Shown in pieces: positions 23,721 through 35,785 of a stretch of DNA of 64,000 nt; position 1 is the stretch's first letter; every line of letters starts with the position of its first letter. Below the pieces are notes generated by a model. The model worked only from the letters and a program-made list of their open reading frames with translations, had not been told where the DNA came from and did not search any database. The position numbers and the translations under genes are program-made. This DNA comes from Rallus limicola (lineage: Eukaryota > Chordata > Aves > Gruiformes > Rallidae). The stretch lies in the NCBI GenBank assembly GCA_022605955.1, contig JAKCOZ010000015.1:3291287-3355286 (forward strand). The letters are read 5' to 3'.

Positions 23721-26700
23721 CCGTCAGCGGCGGGGCCGTGCCGAGGGGGAGGGGAGGGGAGATGAGGGGGGGGGAAGGGAGAGGAGTGGGGGGGGGAAGG
23801 GAGAGGAGTGGGGGGGGGGAAGGGAGAGGTGGGGGAGGGAAGGGAGAGGAGTGGGGGGGGGAAAGGGAGAGGTGGGGGGGGGAAGGGAGAGGTGGGGGGG
23901 GAGAGGAGAGGAGGAGGGGGGAGAGGAGAGGAGGGGGGGGGGACGGGAGAGGACGGGGCGGGGGGGGAGGGAAGCACTGACGCGGTGTCTTGCAGAGCTG
24001 AGGAAAGCCAGCAAGAGGCTGACCTGCCACAAGCGCTACAAGATCCAGAAGAAGGTGAGTGGCAGCCCGGGCTGCGGGGGAGGAGATGCGGGGGGAGGGG
24101 AGGGGAGGGAAGGGGGGGGGGGGCTTTAATTAAAGCTCCACGCTAATTAGTTTTGATATAGCGTTATGGAAACGCGTCGTAGGTATGCTTGTACCCATGA
24201 TGGACGCGGATCTGGACTGTAGCAAGGCCTTTGCTTTCCTGTTGCCGGGGATAGGGGACAGCAGAGTGCAAGCTTTTTTGCATCCCTGCCTTGTGCATTG
24301 CTTTGGGTTGTATGTTCGAGTTTAACCTTATGATAAGACAATATGCAATCAAAATGCTTCAATCCCAAGCCAGAAATTACCAGTTTTTACTCTTTAGAAG
24401 GAGGAATACATCCCCTTCCTTATTCCTTTAGTGGTTTGGGTTTTTTTTCTCTTAGTATAAAGAAAACTTTCTTCCTTTTGTCTCCAGATCAGAGAACACC
24501 ACCGAAAGGTCAGGAAGGAGGCCAAGAAACGTGGACACAAAAGGCCCAGGAAAGATCCTGGTGTTCCCAGTGCTGCACCCTTTAAGGAAGAGCTTCTACG
24601 GGAAGCAGAGCAAAGAAAGCAGAGGGTAAAATACAGTTTGGGGTAAAGAGGACAAGAGGAGGAGGCAGAGGGGAGACCTTATCACCACCAACTACCTGAA
24701 GGGAGGGTGCAGAGAGGTGGGGGATGGTCTCTTCAGCCAGGGGACAGGAGCTGGGACAAGGGGCAATGGGCTCAAGCTGTGCCAGGGCAGGGTCAGAGCA
24801 GGTGTGAGGGCAAAGTTCTTCCCTGGCAGAGCTGTGGGGCTGTGGCACAGGCTGCCCAGGGAGGGGGCTGAGTCACTTTCCTTGGATGTGTTAAAAAAAG
24901 GGCAGATGAGGTGCTCAGGGATCTGGTTTAGTTTAGGACTTGATGATCTTAAAGGTCTTTTCCAGCCTTGTGATTCTGTGATCCCTATCTTCAGGGAAGT
25001 TACATGTGCACACCCAGATGTGCAGTCATGGCAGAGTGCTGAAAGTTAAGTCTTGGCATTACAGGATTATACAGAAAATAAGGACCTGCTGCCTGCAGCA
25101 CAGAGTGATGCAACAGGAGAGCAGCACCTTTACTGGGTGTAATGGGGATGCTGCACAGCTGTCATTCTGGGGCCTGGCTGATGGAGCCTTTGAGGCTGAG
25201 GCAATTGAAGGCAACAGGATTCTTGTCAGAGCAGGGTGCACAAAAAAGTTCCTTGTGTCACTTGAACAGCCATGACTTCTAACTAAGCTACCTTGGGAGC
25301 TTTGGTCAGAAATAAGTAAATGGGGTGAAAGAGCAGTTTTCCTTATCACCTTCAGCCATACTTTGGTTTTGTTTGCTATCTTTAGCTTGAAGAACTAAAA
25401 CAAAAGCAGAAGCTCAACAGGCAGAAAGAACATGAAAAGAAGAGGAAGCTAGAAGCTAAAAAGAATGCAGCCACAATCAAGGAAGAAGCAGGGGGAAAGG
25501 TAGGTGTTTAGGACTCTTTGAAGCCTCCAGAAGCAATAAAAGTCATCCTGAAACTACATCTTAAGCAGTATGTTAAATGTTACATTTTTGTGCTGGTTTT
25601 GTCCACAAGTATAATTCTGAGTTAAATCATTCCTTCTCATTTTTATTTGCATTCAGGAATCTGCTGGCAAATCTAAAGCAAAGACTAAGAAATTGCTGGA
25701 TAAAAATTCAAAGAAATCATTCTGCAGAGAGCTCAAGAAGGTGAGCTTGGCTATTTTTACATATTTTTATTTAGTGTCAGCAATGAGACCACTTGTTATT
25801 TTCCTTTCTTGCCTTACTGTGCAGCTGCCAGAGAGCATAAAGAGTGCTTGGTGGTAAATTTCCCACACCAAAGTTAAGGGATTTTATGACCAGAACAGAG
25901 GGTTTCAATCTTGTCTCATTGAGGCATTAGTCTTTTTTGGGCCAATGTCAGGATGAGTGATGAAGAAGCTCCAGTAGCATCTAAGGATGGAGATGAACAT
26001 TGCTTCAGCAAATGAGAACAAGCTCAGAACAAGAACAGTCATCTGAAACCTCACCAGTCATACCAACAGTAATGGTTGTAAGCCACAGCAATTCCAGAGT
26101 TGTCAAACAGTCTGTCACATCTATTTGAGAGGCTTCTTCCTTTTTTTTTTCTAACCCAGGTGATTGAGACCTCAGATGTGGTGCTAGAGGTGTTGGATGC
26201 AAGAGATCCGATGGGCTGCCGCTGTCCTCAGCTGGAACAAGCTGTAACTGGCTCTGGAGGAGACAAAAAGCTGCTGTTGGTTCTGAACAAAATTGGTAAG
26301 AAGCACAGGTTTTCTTGCAATGGGACTTGGTGGCTGTGTGGTGCTGTGGTAGGTGAGCCATGAAGATGATTTTAAAGGAATCTGAGATTCTGTTGAAGAC
26401 ATCAGATCCAACTCTGAGCTCGCTGTCCTGCTTAAAAGCATCATCACACTTCCACCACTTTGTAGCCTGGTTTGCTAAGGAAACAGCAGAGACAGGTAAA
26501 GGCACAGCAGCCTCCTCTGCAGTAAGCTCTGAAGGCATTGGCCAGTGGGTCAAGTTTGACAGAAGGTAAAAATGTTACAGTTCTTAACAGTTTTGTGAAT
26601 GTAGGTGAGTGGGCAGGGGTCACAATGCCAGTCCCCACTGAGGCAGGGGAGTTAAGGATCAGCAAATCAATGCAGTAGTTGCATTTGAAATTTGGCTTCT

Positions 26701-29700
26701 GGAAGTATTTTCTCTGTTTGTTGCTGTAGGAAAATATCCACACCAAAGTAGGTGAAAACAGGCAAAAAGGCTGAAATTACTGAGTTACCAGCAGCAAAAG
26801 AAGAGAAAATACTAAAAGGGAACCTTGGTTTAAAGTAACCTTTGCTGGGATGGGGCAGTAATCCTTCACAAAACATGCTGCCATACCTACAAAGCCTTCT
26901 AGCAAGACCCCAGCATTAAAAAAGCCTGATTTAGGGGCCAAAACTGTAACTCTGGTCTGTTCTGCTTGAGGCAAAAAAAGAAAGCAAAACTTGCAGCACT
27001 GGGTGTGCTGGGGAAACTGAGCTGCTGGAGTTTTTAGCTGGAAGGACAGAGCACAGCCTGGTCCCTGGATGTGTAACATTTCACAGGAGTGAAAGGACTG
27101 TGTGCTTCTCTTCCAGATCTAGTGCCAAAGGAGAACTTGGAGAAGTGGTTGAATTACTTGAAGAAGGAGTTTCCAACAGTTGCTTTCAAATCAGCAACGC
27201 TGATGAAGGACAAGACTATGGTAAGAGCACTGCAGGCTGTGTTGTGATGGAGCTGTGTGTGTGTTGACAGGCAGAGATGTGCTAAAACATGTTGAGAAAC
27301 AGGCACTGTGTTCCTTAACATTCCTTTTTTGCCCCCTGTTCAGTTAGGCTGCTGTGACTGGTGGGTGTTCCTCTGTGTTTTGCCTAAGCTTTGCAGTACA
27401 GTGGCTGTTGGAAACACGTGGTGTTACTTATGCCCAGGATGCTGGACTAGAGTAAAAGCAAACCTTGCCTTCATGGGAGGAAGATGCAGGACAGTCACAC
27501 TAGTTCCATCTGCAGTGCTGCAAACTATACAGCTGCATTCATCCTGACTGCAGCCATCACTAAAGGCAGCACCTGACATGGTGTTGTGAAGCACATAAAG
27601 GGTTTAGCTCTCAGCTCCCTGCATCCCAGTCTCAGCTCTTCAGGGATGCTTGTTTTGAGTTGCACATGTATTAACACATCATGCTTCACACCTCTCACCC
27701 CCTGACAGCAGCACAGTGACATGCACCCACCTGCAAAATGGGGCAGAAACTGCCAAGCAGAGAGCACTTCTTCAAATCCTGCCAAAAAAAAAGGCAAGTT
27801 TCTTGAGTGCTTTTGAAGATGTAACACTTCTGCCATGTGAACCTAGGTGGTTATTTTCTGGTTGTGCACCAAATCAGCTTCCTTACAGCTCAGTAGTTGA
27901 TGGCTACCATTTTTACTGTCATTTGACTGATTACTCCTGTACAGACCACCCCAGTGACATCTAATAGAGGACAGGAGTGCCAGGCATGACAGTAAATAAA
28001 TAGATTTAAGGCTATATACTTACCTTCCTGACCCTGGGGTTTCTTTGCCTTTGAATCCCACAGCCTGAGCAGCTCACCAAAAGACGTGCACGGGTTGATT
28101 TAGCAAGAACCACTGCATGTTCTGGAAGCAAATGCCTTCTGAAACTTCTTCAAGAGTATGGCAAGACTCAAAACAAAGCCATTCAGGTTGGTGTAGTAGG
28201 TAAGTGTTTGGAGAGACCACAGGAGTTTCCTTTTCCATACCAGAAAGCTTTGGTATCCTGTATTAGGATTTGGGTAAGACATGGCTTGCTAATAGGCTTC
28301 TTAGTCCTTGTCTTCACTCTCATCTTTGTTGCAGTGGAATACTGCTTCAGTTGGCAACCATCTGTGTTGCACTTAGCATTTGTGGTCTGTGGAAGGCAAG
28401 CTGTGTGAGGCCTTAGCTGATTCACCAGCTTAGGGCAACAAGAAGCCTGTGCTGCCTTCCTCCAACCTGAACTGTGGCATCACAGCCCCCAGTTTAACTG
28501 TCAGTGTGAGAAATGAGGATACAACCTTCGTCTTACTTCTCTAGTGAAGACTTCAGATCCAACTCTGATCTCACACTGAAGTGGACTTACCTGAAAGAAG
28601 CAGTTTTGATCAGTGTTACACAGGCTGAGGTTTATTATTTTGGCTTACAAGGATTTCTGTGGCTTTCTTCAGGTTTCCCTAATGTGGGAAAGAGCAGCAT
28701 CATCAACAGTCTCAAAGGAGTTCGTGCTTGCAACGTTGGCCTGACAAGAGGTGTTACCAAGTAAGCTGAGTCCAACAAAAGCTGTTCATGTCCCTGTCTG
28801 TTGTTGTGGCCTGACTGTATTCATTTTTGTGCCCCATTCATTAGGGACACAGTTTTAAATGCACATTTCAATCTACCAGGATGAAAGATTAGTGATGTGT
28901 GGGATACAAGCTGCAATAAGGGGATACAGTGTATAAACTTTCTCATTTTGTAGTTATAAACATCTGCCTGATGCAGAGCATGAGATCAACAAGCACTGAG
29001 CCTGACTCAGACAAAATGCTTTCAGTCTGAGCTGAGCTTTGTGTCTGGCACCCCTCCCCACCACCAGCCCTTTTTAACAGGCTGATGCATCTTCACTTTC
29101 CCTTTCTCCCTGAACAGGTCCATGCAAATTGTGCACATTGACAAACAGACAAAGATGCTAGACAGCCCAAGCATAGTTGCAGATCCTTCCAATGATGCCC
29201 TGGCTCTGGCCTTGAGAAGCATCATAGACAATGAAGAAGGGGGTTCAGCACGTGTGCTTGAAGGAGCAGATGCCATTCTAAACCACTGCAATAAACAGCA
29301 GGTGAGCTCCATCTTCCCCACTTCTCTTGCTTCATTTGACTTCTCTGTAAGCTTCTTAAGCCAATACCCAACCCTGCAGTGATATTTCACTGCAGCTAGT
29401 TCTGGCAGCTGTTGTGCTGCTTTCCCCATGCTGTACAGAGCAGCAGACTGGCTGGTGTGTCCAGTACCTTTCATCCTGATAACCTGAAGGCAGAAGCAAC
29501 ACCCCAGGATCCAGTCAGCCAAGCTGTTTTCCCAGTAACTTCTGATTTAAAAAAAAACCAAACAAAAAACCCTAAAGATAATCATCACAGAGTGAAAAAT
29601 GAAGATATCCTGACTGCTTCTTATTATTCCTATGAAGACTTCAGATCCAACTCTGATTTCACTCTTGTTTGAACCTAATTCCCATTGAGTTCTGTGATAA

Positions 29701-32700
29701 GTGGTAGGGTTTTTTTCCCCCCTCAAACTGTCTCTACACCCACTGGGCTGGTTGAGTGGCAGATGGATTTGTTGATATAGTAGGCCTTTTGCTTTGTAAT
29801 GTTTACTCCCACATGGAAGAGGAAAGCAGCTCTTTCCATACTTGTTCATCCTCATTGTAACCCCATTTCATTTGCCTTTTTTTTTTAAATATTCCTCAGA
29901 CTAAGAGACCAGAACCCCTTCTGACTGGACCCTTTTCTTTTGCACCAGGTAACGATGCGTTACAGCATCCCAGGTTTTGAGAACACTGAGGACTTTTTGG
30001 CTTTACTTGCTCAGAAAAGGGGAATGTTGAAAAAGGGAGGTGTTCCTGATGTGGAGAGTGCAGCTAAATTACTACTTTCTGACTGGACAGGGTATGTAAA
30101 TTGTACATTTTGTTTTATGCTGCTCACCTCTTTTACACTGTTAATCCAGCAAAGCCCAAGCTCTCACTCCTAAGAAGTACTTAGAGAGGAGAGGCTGCTT
30201 CTCCCTGCACACAGGTTGTACTGGGACAGAGTGAGCTGGATGGGCTGGCATATGTGAGGAATCATAGACTGGTCTGGGTTGGAAGGGACCCCAAGGATCA
30301 CAAAGTTCCAACCCCCTGCCACAGGCAGGGACACCAACCTCCAGGCCTGGAGCTACACAAGGTTGCCCAGGGCCCCAGCCAACCTGGCCTTCAACACCCC
30401 CAGACACGGGGCACCCACCCCCTCTCTGGGCAGCCTGTTCCAGCCCCTCACCACTCTCTCTGCAAAGAACTTCCCCCTAAGATCTAATCTAAACCTTCCC
30501 TCCTTCAGCTTCACTCCATCCCCCTTGTCCTGCCAGTCTCTACCCTTTGAACAAGCTGATTCCCCTCCTGTGTCTCTGCTCCCTTCAGGGACTGGCAGGC
30601 TGCAATGAGGTCCCCCCACAGCCTTCTCTTCTCCAGGCTGACCCAGCCCAGCTCCCTCAGCCTCTCTCTGTAGGGGAGCTGCTCCAGCCCTCTGAGCATC
30701 CCTGTGGCTCCTCTGACCCCTCTCCAACAGCCCCACATCTCTCTTGTGTTGGGGCCCCAGCTCTGGCCACAGGACTCCAGCTGGGGCCTCCTGAGGGCAG
30801 AGCAGAGAGGCACAATCCCCTCCCTGTCCCTGCTGCCACCCCTCTGCTGATGGAGCCCAGGATCCCATCTCCCTTCCCAGCTGCCAGAGCCACTGCTGGC
30901 TCAGGGGAAGTTTCTCATCCCCCATGACCCCCAGGTCCTCCTCAGCAGGGCTGCTCTCCAGGAGCTCTTCCCCCAGCCTGTATCTATGGCTGGGATTCCT
31001 CTGGCCCAAGTGCAACACCCGACACTTGGCAGTGTTGAACCTCATTAGGTTCACCCAGAGCCACCTCTCCAGCCTGTCAGGATCCCTCTGGTTGGCTCCT
31101 TTCCTCCTGGTGTGTCAACCACCATTAATCCTTTGAAACACTGAATCTATTCTATAAACATCTATAGTAGCAGCAGTAAACAAGGAAATCACTGCTTGTT
31201 TACACACTTAATGACCCTGTGTGCCTTGTCAAACTTAAATATTCTTAACTTACTCTGTTTTGAAAAAATTACAACTAATTGTTGATGTTTTTGATGAATG
31301 TGGCCTTATTTTTTTTGGATGCAAGGGTTGGTTTTTTTTAAGCCTTTTGGTTCCTATGTTTGGTCCCACCCCCTCTCTGGGCAGCCTGTTCCAGCCCCTC
31401 ACCACTCTCTCTGGAAAAAACTTCCCCCTAAGATCTACTCTAAACCTTCCCTCCTTCAGCTTTAATCCATCCCCCTTGTCCTGCCAGTCTCTACCCTGTG
31501 TGTTACCTCACCACCAGTTTGCCAGCACCAGCTCTAGGTGTATTTGTTAGGGGAATTTGCCTTCCTCTTGAATCCTGAGGGGAGTGTAGGAAATCTTGGC
31601 TCTTCTACAGCCAGGAGAGAACAGGGCAAGCTTTTTGTAGGCATATATAGCAGTTTCTATACTCTGACTAGGAATAAATGTAACTCAATCAGGAATTGAG
31701 TGAGACCATTTCCCTTGCTCAGGTGATTCAGCTGCTTCTGCAGCTCCTGATTTTACAGGCAGATAATTTGTGCCATTTCTCTGTCCCCTCAGGCACAGGC
31801 TAGCCACTGAATGCTGTTACTGACAACATGAGTCAAATTTAACTAGCTAAACAACAGAAAATGCCTACTTAGGTTGAGTTTAAAGCCTTCTTCTCTGGAT
31901 TTTAATTTTAAATACAGTGATTTAACTGTTGGGTTTGGGTTTTTAAGGCTGATTATTTTTTTTTTTTCCTCAGAGCTAAAATAAGCTATCACTCACAACC
32001 TCCAGAATGTCAGAGACCCCCACCATACCTTACAGAAGCCAAAATAGCTGAAATGCACAAATCCTTTAATTTAAAGAACCTAGATGAAGAAAACACCACC
32101 ACCATTCAAGGTAGGACTGTTGCTGTAAGGCACTGCTGCCATTATTAAGGGTGGTAGTAGTAGTTCTAGTGGGAGGTTTTGAAAGGAAGCCCTCTTTGGG
32201 GGGGGTTTATGGGATAGCTTTGCCAACATGCAGTGAATATGAACCTTCTAAGTGGATGGTGATGCAACAGAACAGCTCCTCTGTGTGCTGTGTTGATGCA
32301 CATCACCCCACTAGTTCTTAGGTTTTGCTTATGTGACCTAACCCTCCTCAATAGGAAAAGAACACTGAAGAACACTGAAGCACAGGCTAACAAGGCCAGC
32401 AGGACACACTTCACACAATACAATCTATACTTAAATCCTAGCAGCTTTCTGTATATGCCTCAGCTATTCTCAGACTGTTGTGCCTGCAGAGGTGGGAGTG
32501 CTGCCTCTTAGAAGGGAGGGGGTAGGACTCTCTTTCTGGCCCTGACCCAAAGTGGCTGTTGTCTCAGGGAGTAGGCATTGCATCTGGTACTGTCTAACAA
32601 CAACTTACCAGCCAATTCCTGTGGTTTTTTTCTTCCCAGGTTTAAAGTACCCCAGTCCAGCAAGCAGCATCATCTTCCAGTCAGCTGGTATGGCAAAGGG

Positions 32701-33390
32701 GACAGTAGAGGAAAACAAAGTGATAGAGGAAGCATCAGAGTGGGAAAACATGGAAACAAGCAAGGAGGGGGAAGAAGAGGATTTCACAGAAAGTGATTAT
32801 GATCAAGATGATTTAGAAGAAGAAATGGATGTCAAAGAGGTAACTCAGGGTTCCATTAGGTTTCTTCTACCTGTTTTGGATCCCAACACCAAGTACCCAG
32901 TCAGTACCTTGCTGTAAACAGACTGCATTTGCACTCTGGAGCCACCAGGAGTAATCAAAGTGTCATTCTCCTGGAGATAAGGGTTGGGAATTTTGTTTAA
33001 TTAAGGAAACAAAATTGTTCTAAGGCAGCATGTTCCTGAGCACCTGTACACAGGGCCACTCACACCATCACCAGTCTTTGTTAGGTTTTGTTTGCATGGG
33101 AGACTTCACTGGTGATGTCTGAATAAACACATCTCTGCCTCTCTGCCTTGTAGGAAAGCAAAGCTCAGCTCACCAAGAAAGCAAAGCTTGGAAAACAACA
33201 GCCAGAAGAGCAGGTAGCAGGTCTGTATTGAAACCCCTGGTTGGGCTGGAGTGCTCTAACCCTTGCCTTGGTTTCATTAACACCTGGTTTTCTTTTCTCA
33301 GAAAGCCAACCTTCCAACTCACTGACACTGAGCTTGGACAAGACAGCAGAGGAAGATGATGCCTATGATTTCAATACAGACTATGTGTAA
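23439..33390 (+). CDS. GNL3: GNL3 (nucleostemin), nucleolar GTP-binding protein 3
   Basis: Nucleolar circularly permuted GTPase used in ribosome biogenesis and proliferation. Fifteen coding exons: 23439-23451, 23996-24054, 24488-24625, 25386-25499, 25657-25740, 26160-26295, 27117-27220, 28064-28199, 28673-28760, 29118-29301, 29949-30091, 31974-32110, 32640-32839, 33154-33220, 33302-33390. They give 563 aa (human 549). The start [20 protein letters not shown] is the basic nucleolar-targeting region, followed by a Lys/Glu coiled coil (exons 3-5). GTPase motifs come in permuted order: DARDP and G4 NKID (exons 6-7), G1 GFPNVGKSS (exon 9), G3-like DSPS (exon 10). The tail is acidic and ends [13 protein letters not shown], as in the family. 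Exon 14 must use the weak donor GTCTGT to keep frame. Introns 6, 8 and 10 carry snoRNAs; introns 3 and 11 carry CR1 pieces. Confidence 0.97.
23744..23972 (+). repeat. G-rich purine microsatellite in GNL3 intron 1
   Basis: About 230 bases are almost pure G and A on the plus strand, built from irregular GGGGGAAGGGAGAGG units with many runs of 3-10 G. It ends about 20 bases before the exon 2 acceptor. A second short G-run tract follows exon 2 (about 24085-24122). Such sequence can form G-quadruplex or triplex DNA. Confidence 0.93.
24645..24983 (+). mobile_element. CR1 LINE 3' fragment, GNL3 intron 3
   Basis: A 5'-truncated CR1 runs from the GAGGCAGAGGGGAGACCTTAT region to the 3' end TTTTCCAGCCTTGTGATTCTG. 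It is closely related to the 8118-8478 copy. Confidence 0.92.
26354..26423 (+). ncRNA. SNORD19: Box C/D snoRNA, SNORD19 family, copy 1 (GNL3 intron 6)
   Basis: A C-box-like ATGAAGA lies at about 26360-26366, an internal CTGA near 26382, and a D box CTGA at 26414-26417. The 10 bases before the D box (AGATCCAACT) match the antisense guide seen in the other two copies. The terminal stem is short (GAGC with GCTC). It is the most diverged of the three copies. The guide complements AGTTGGATCT of 18S rRNA; by the D+5 rule this gives the G corresponding to human G683, the reported SNORD19 target. Confidence 0.72.
28064..28199 (+). other. GNL3: GNL3 exon 8, just before the G1 P-loop exon
   Basis: This exon encodes the linker between the G4 (NKID) exons and the P-loop, ending QVGVV followed by a split Gly codon that is completed by exon 9 to give GFPNVGKSS. 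Placement rests on an AG acceptor, a strong GTAAGT donor and continuous frame. Confidence 0.9.
28502..28578 (+). ncRNA. SNORD19: Box C/D snoRNA, SNORD19 family, copy 2 (GNL3 intron 8)
   Basis: C-box variant ATGAGGA (28513-28519) and D box CTGA (28565-28568) are preceded by the guide AGATCCAACT. The ends form a perfect 10-bp terminal stem: CAGTGTGAGA (28502-28511) with TCTCACACTG (28569-28578). The D box lies about 105 bases before the exon 9 acceptor. Predicted target: 18S 2'-O-methylation at the human G683 equivalent. Confidence 0.9.
29589..29665 (+). ncRNA. SNORD19: Box C/D snoRNA, SNORD19 family, copy 3 (GNL3 intron 10)
   Basis: C box ATGAAGA (29599-29605), internal CTGA near 29611, C'-like ATGAAGA near 29632, and D box CTGA (29653-29656) after the guide AGATCCAACT. 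A perfect 9-bp terminal stem pairs AGAGTGAAA with TTTCACTCT. This copy has the box layout closest to what I recall of mammalian SNORD19, which is also hosted by GNL3. Confidence 0.93.
30260..31095 (-). mobile_element. CR1 LINE 3' fragment, GNL3 intron 11
   Basis: The CR1 3' end AATCATAGACTGGTCTGGGTTGG is at the left. Minus-strand frames hold the CR1 RT C-terminus ([36 protein letters not shown]). It is nearly intact over about 700 bp with little frameshifting, so relatively young. Confidence 0.93.
31361..31500 (-). mobile_element. Short CR1 internal fragment, GNL3 intron 11
   Basis: This 140-bp piece repeats the segment of the neighbouring CR1 at about 30415-30545 (CCCTCTCTGGGCAGCCTGTT onward) but lacks both CR1 ends. 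It is either a broken second insertion or a local duplication. Confidence 0.85.
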
Positions 33391-33600
33391 GGAATTCTGT
33401 CCAAAGACAAGTTTAGAGCCTCATTATTGGCTTTCAGAACAGTCACCAAGACTTGTGTTGCAGCAGAAGTTGGAGGAATGCTGTGTACCAGAGCTGCTGC
33501 AAAGATTCACAAATACTCCTGTGTCACTCACCAATTCCAGACTTCACACAAACCAGGAAACTGACTGTATTCAGCTTTAACTCCTAAACTCTTATTTCCT

Positions 33601-33606
33601 ATTAAA
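33601..33606 (+). terminator. GNL3: Probable GNL3 polyadenylation signal (ATTAAA)
   Basis: ATTAAA lies 211 bases after the GNL3 stop codon and is followed by A-rich sequence. It is the common variant of AATAAA, and no better signal is closer. The short 3' UTR fits the gene. Confidence 0.5.
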
Positions 33607-35785
33607 AAAAAAACAAGACCATTTAAAAAAAAAAAGTCCTAGTAAACTGAGATTCTGTTCACTCTGCCTCATAAAAAGATGTTTCAGGACAAACCCTTTG
33701 TTGTTTTCTTTGAAAAATGATGGAAAATGTTTCATTCTAGTCCTGTTGAAACAAATTTCAAGGTAAGTTTTTGTCCTCCTTTCATATAAACACACTTGGT
33801 TTTCCTAGAGGATTACAGGGACAGTGTCAGGAAGTTTTCATTAGACCTTTGCAAAACTTGGGGAACTTTTGTAGGTAGATGTTGGCTACAAAATGCTACT
33901 TATTTCAGCTGGACATAAGGTGTTTTACCTGAGCACTGCTTCAGAATCACAGAATCTTAGGGGTTGGAAAGGGACCTCAAGAGATCATCGGGTCCAACCC
34001 CCCTGCCAAAGCAGCTCCCTATCTCATATTGCATAGACAGGCATCCAGAGGAGACTTGAATCTCTCCAGAGATGGAGACTCCACACCCCCCTGGGCAGCC
34101 TGGCCCAGGGCTCCCTCACCCTCACTGGGGAAAAGTTCTTCCCCATGCTGGTGGGGAACTTCCTCTGCTCCAACTTGCAGCCATTGCCCCTGGTCCTGTC
34201 CCCACAGACACTGAAAAGGGGCTGCCCATTTCCCCCTGCATCCCAAGTCTAAGATATTTATAAACACTAATTAGGTCCCCCCCTAAGTCTTCTTTTCTCC
34301 AGGCTGAACAGCCCCAGCTCCCTCAGCCTTTCCTCACAGGGGAGATGCTCCAGGCCCTTCAGCATCTTTGTGTCCCTCCTCTGGACTCTCTCCAGGAGAT
34401 CCCTGTCCTTTTGATCCCAGGGAGCCCAGCACTGGACACAACACTCCAGGTGGGGCCTGAGCAGGGCAGAGCAGAGGGGGAGGATCCCCTCCTGTGACCT
34501 GCTGCCCACACTCCTCCTGATGCATCCCAGGATCCCATTGTCTCTCTCAGCCCCAGGGCACACTGCTGGCTCATGGCCACCCTGTCATCAACCAGGACCC
34601 CCAGGTCCTCCACAGAGCTCTTTTCCAGCAGCTCACCCCCAGCCTGTACTGATACAGTCAGTTCCTCCCCAGGTGCCAGACTCTCCACCTTGCTCTTGTT
34701 GAACTTCATTAGAAGCTTCACTGGGAAAGGTAACTGAGATTATGGTACTAGTACTCTTGACTTCACTGGGGAACAAGCTTGTGGTTATTACTCTCAAACA
34801 AAAGATGTGTTTCCTGATGACCTGTTACACTTGGCAAGAGCTGGTCACTGTAAAGCAAAGGTGGCCCTGTTCTGTGCTCAGCCTACAGCAGAACTGGGGT
34901 AACAGAACAATTACTGAGAGGTCCTGCAGCTGCTCAAAGTCAGCATTTAGAATGCACAGACACCAAGCATCTTCCTCTGCACACCTTTTCCTCCCACTAA
35001 CTTAAAGAACACAGAAACCAGAGCTGTGATAGCTGTTTTCCCTGGATGTGTGGTGAGCTGCAGTCACCCTTTGCAGCTTAAAAGGGTACCAAGTGCAGGC
35101 ATCAATGTGTGGTTTATTTAAGCCTGCTAAAACACACTCAGGTCATCAGAATCAGGTTGCTGTCAGCTGATGTCACTCACTTCATTACTCCAAACCACTT
35201 CAAGGACATAAAAAAGATGAAGCCACAGGTAACAAACCACAGATCAGCATCCCTGACAGAACCAGAACTAGAGGCAGAGAGAGCACTGAGTCAGACAAGT
35301 GGAAGTCCCTTTAAGTGACTGGTACAAAAGGATGCACTCAAGGAGGAGGCTTTACCTCTCTGCTGCCCTAGATGAGACCACCCTGATCCTGAGCCCACCA
35401 CTGAAGTAATAAAACATTTTAGCTAATTACCTCACGTTGAGGACTGTCCACATGCAAGATTAATTAACAAAGACAACTTAAGGGCACAGGAATCTTGATC
35501 CCAGACTAGGCAAGGCACAGGAGGAAAAGCTGCTGCAGCAGAGCCATGCTCTCTTGAGAGAATTAAAAGGAACTTGGTAACAAGAAAATTAATCTGCAAT
35601 TAATACAGCCTGGTCCCCAAAAAATCACACAATAATGAGATTGCTTTCACACAGATCACATCAACTGCCCTGCCTTTCAATCACTTGCTGTTGTATGGAA
35701 GTATAAAGGAAACACTTGAGCAGATCAAGCCTGGAATCAAACTGTCATTAGATCTGAGGTTTAAGTCAATGTGTTAAAATCAGCT
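33607..35785. other. Convergent intergenic region GNL3-GLT8D1
   Basis: About 2.2 kb between the 3' ends of two convergent genes. It holds the CR1 at 33942-34721. The remainder (34722-35785) shows no gene, RNA or repeat I recognise. Confidence 0.65.
33942..34721 (-). mobile_element. CR1 LINE 3' fragment, intergenic
   Basis: The left end AGAATCACAGAATCTTAGGG is a CR1 3' terminus. Minus-strand frames encode [20 protein letters not shown] and [11 protein letters not shown]. The copy is almost the same as those at 37199-38290 and 41597-42306, so these three are recent. Confidence 0.93.

Noticed and set aside
24123..24136. Perfect 14-bp palindrome GCTTTAATTAAAGC
   Set aside because: Short and of low complexity; expected at this frequency in tens of kilobases.
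25945..26050. Possible fourth C/D snoRNA in GNL3 intron 5 (AGTGATGAA to CTGA)
   Set aside because: C-, C'- and D-like boxes can be picked out, and mammalian GNL3 also hosts SNORD69, but there is no terminal stem and I see no rRNA complementarity. Not supported by eye.
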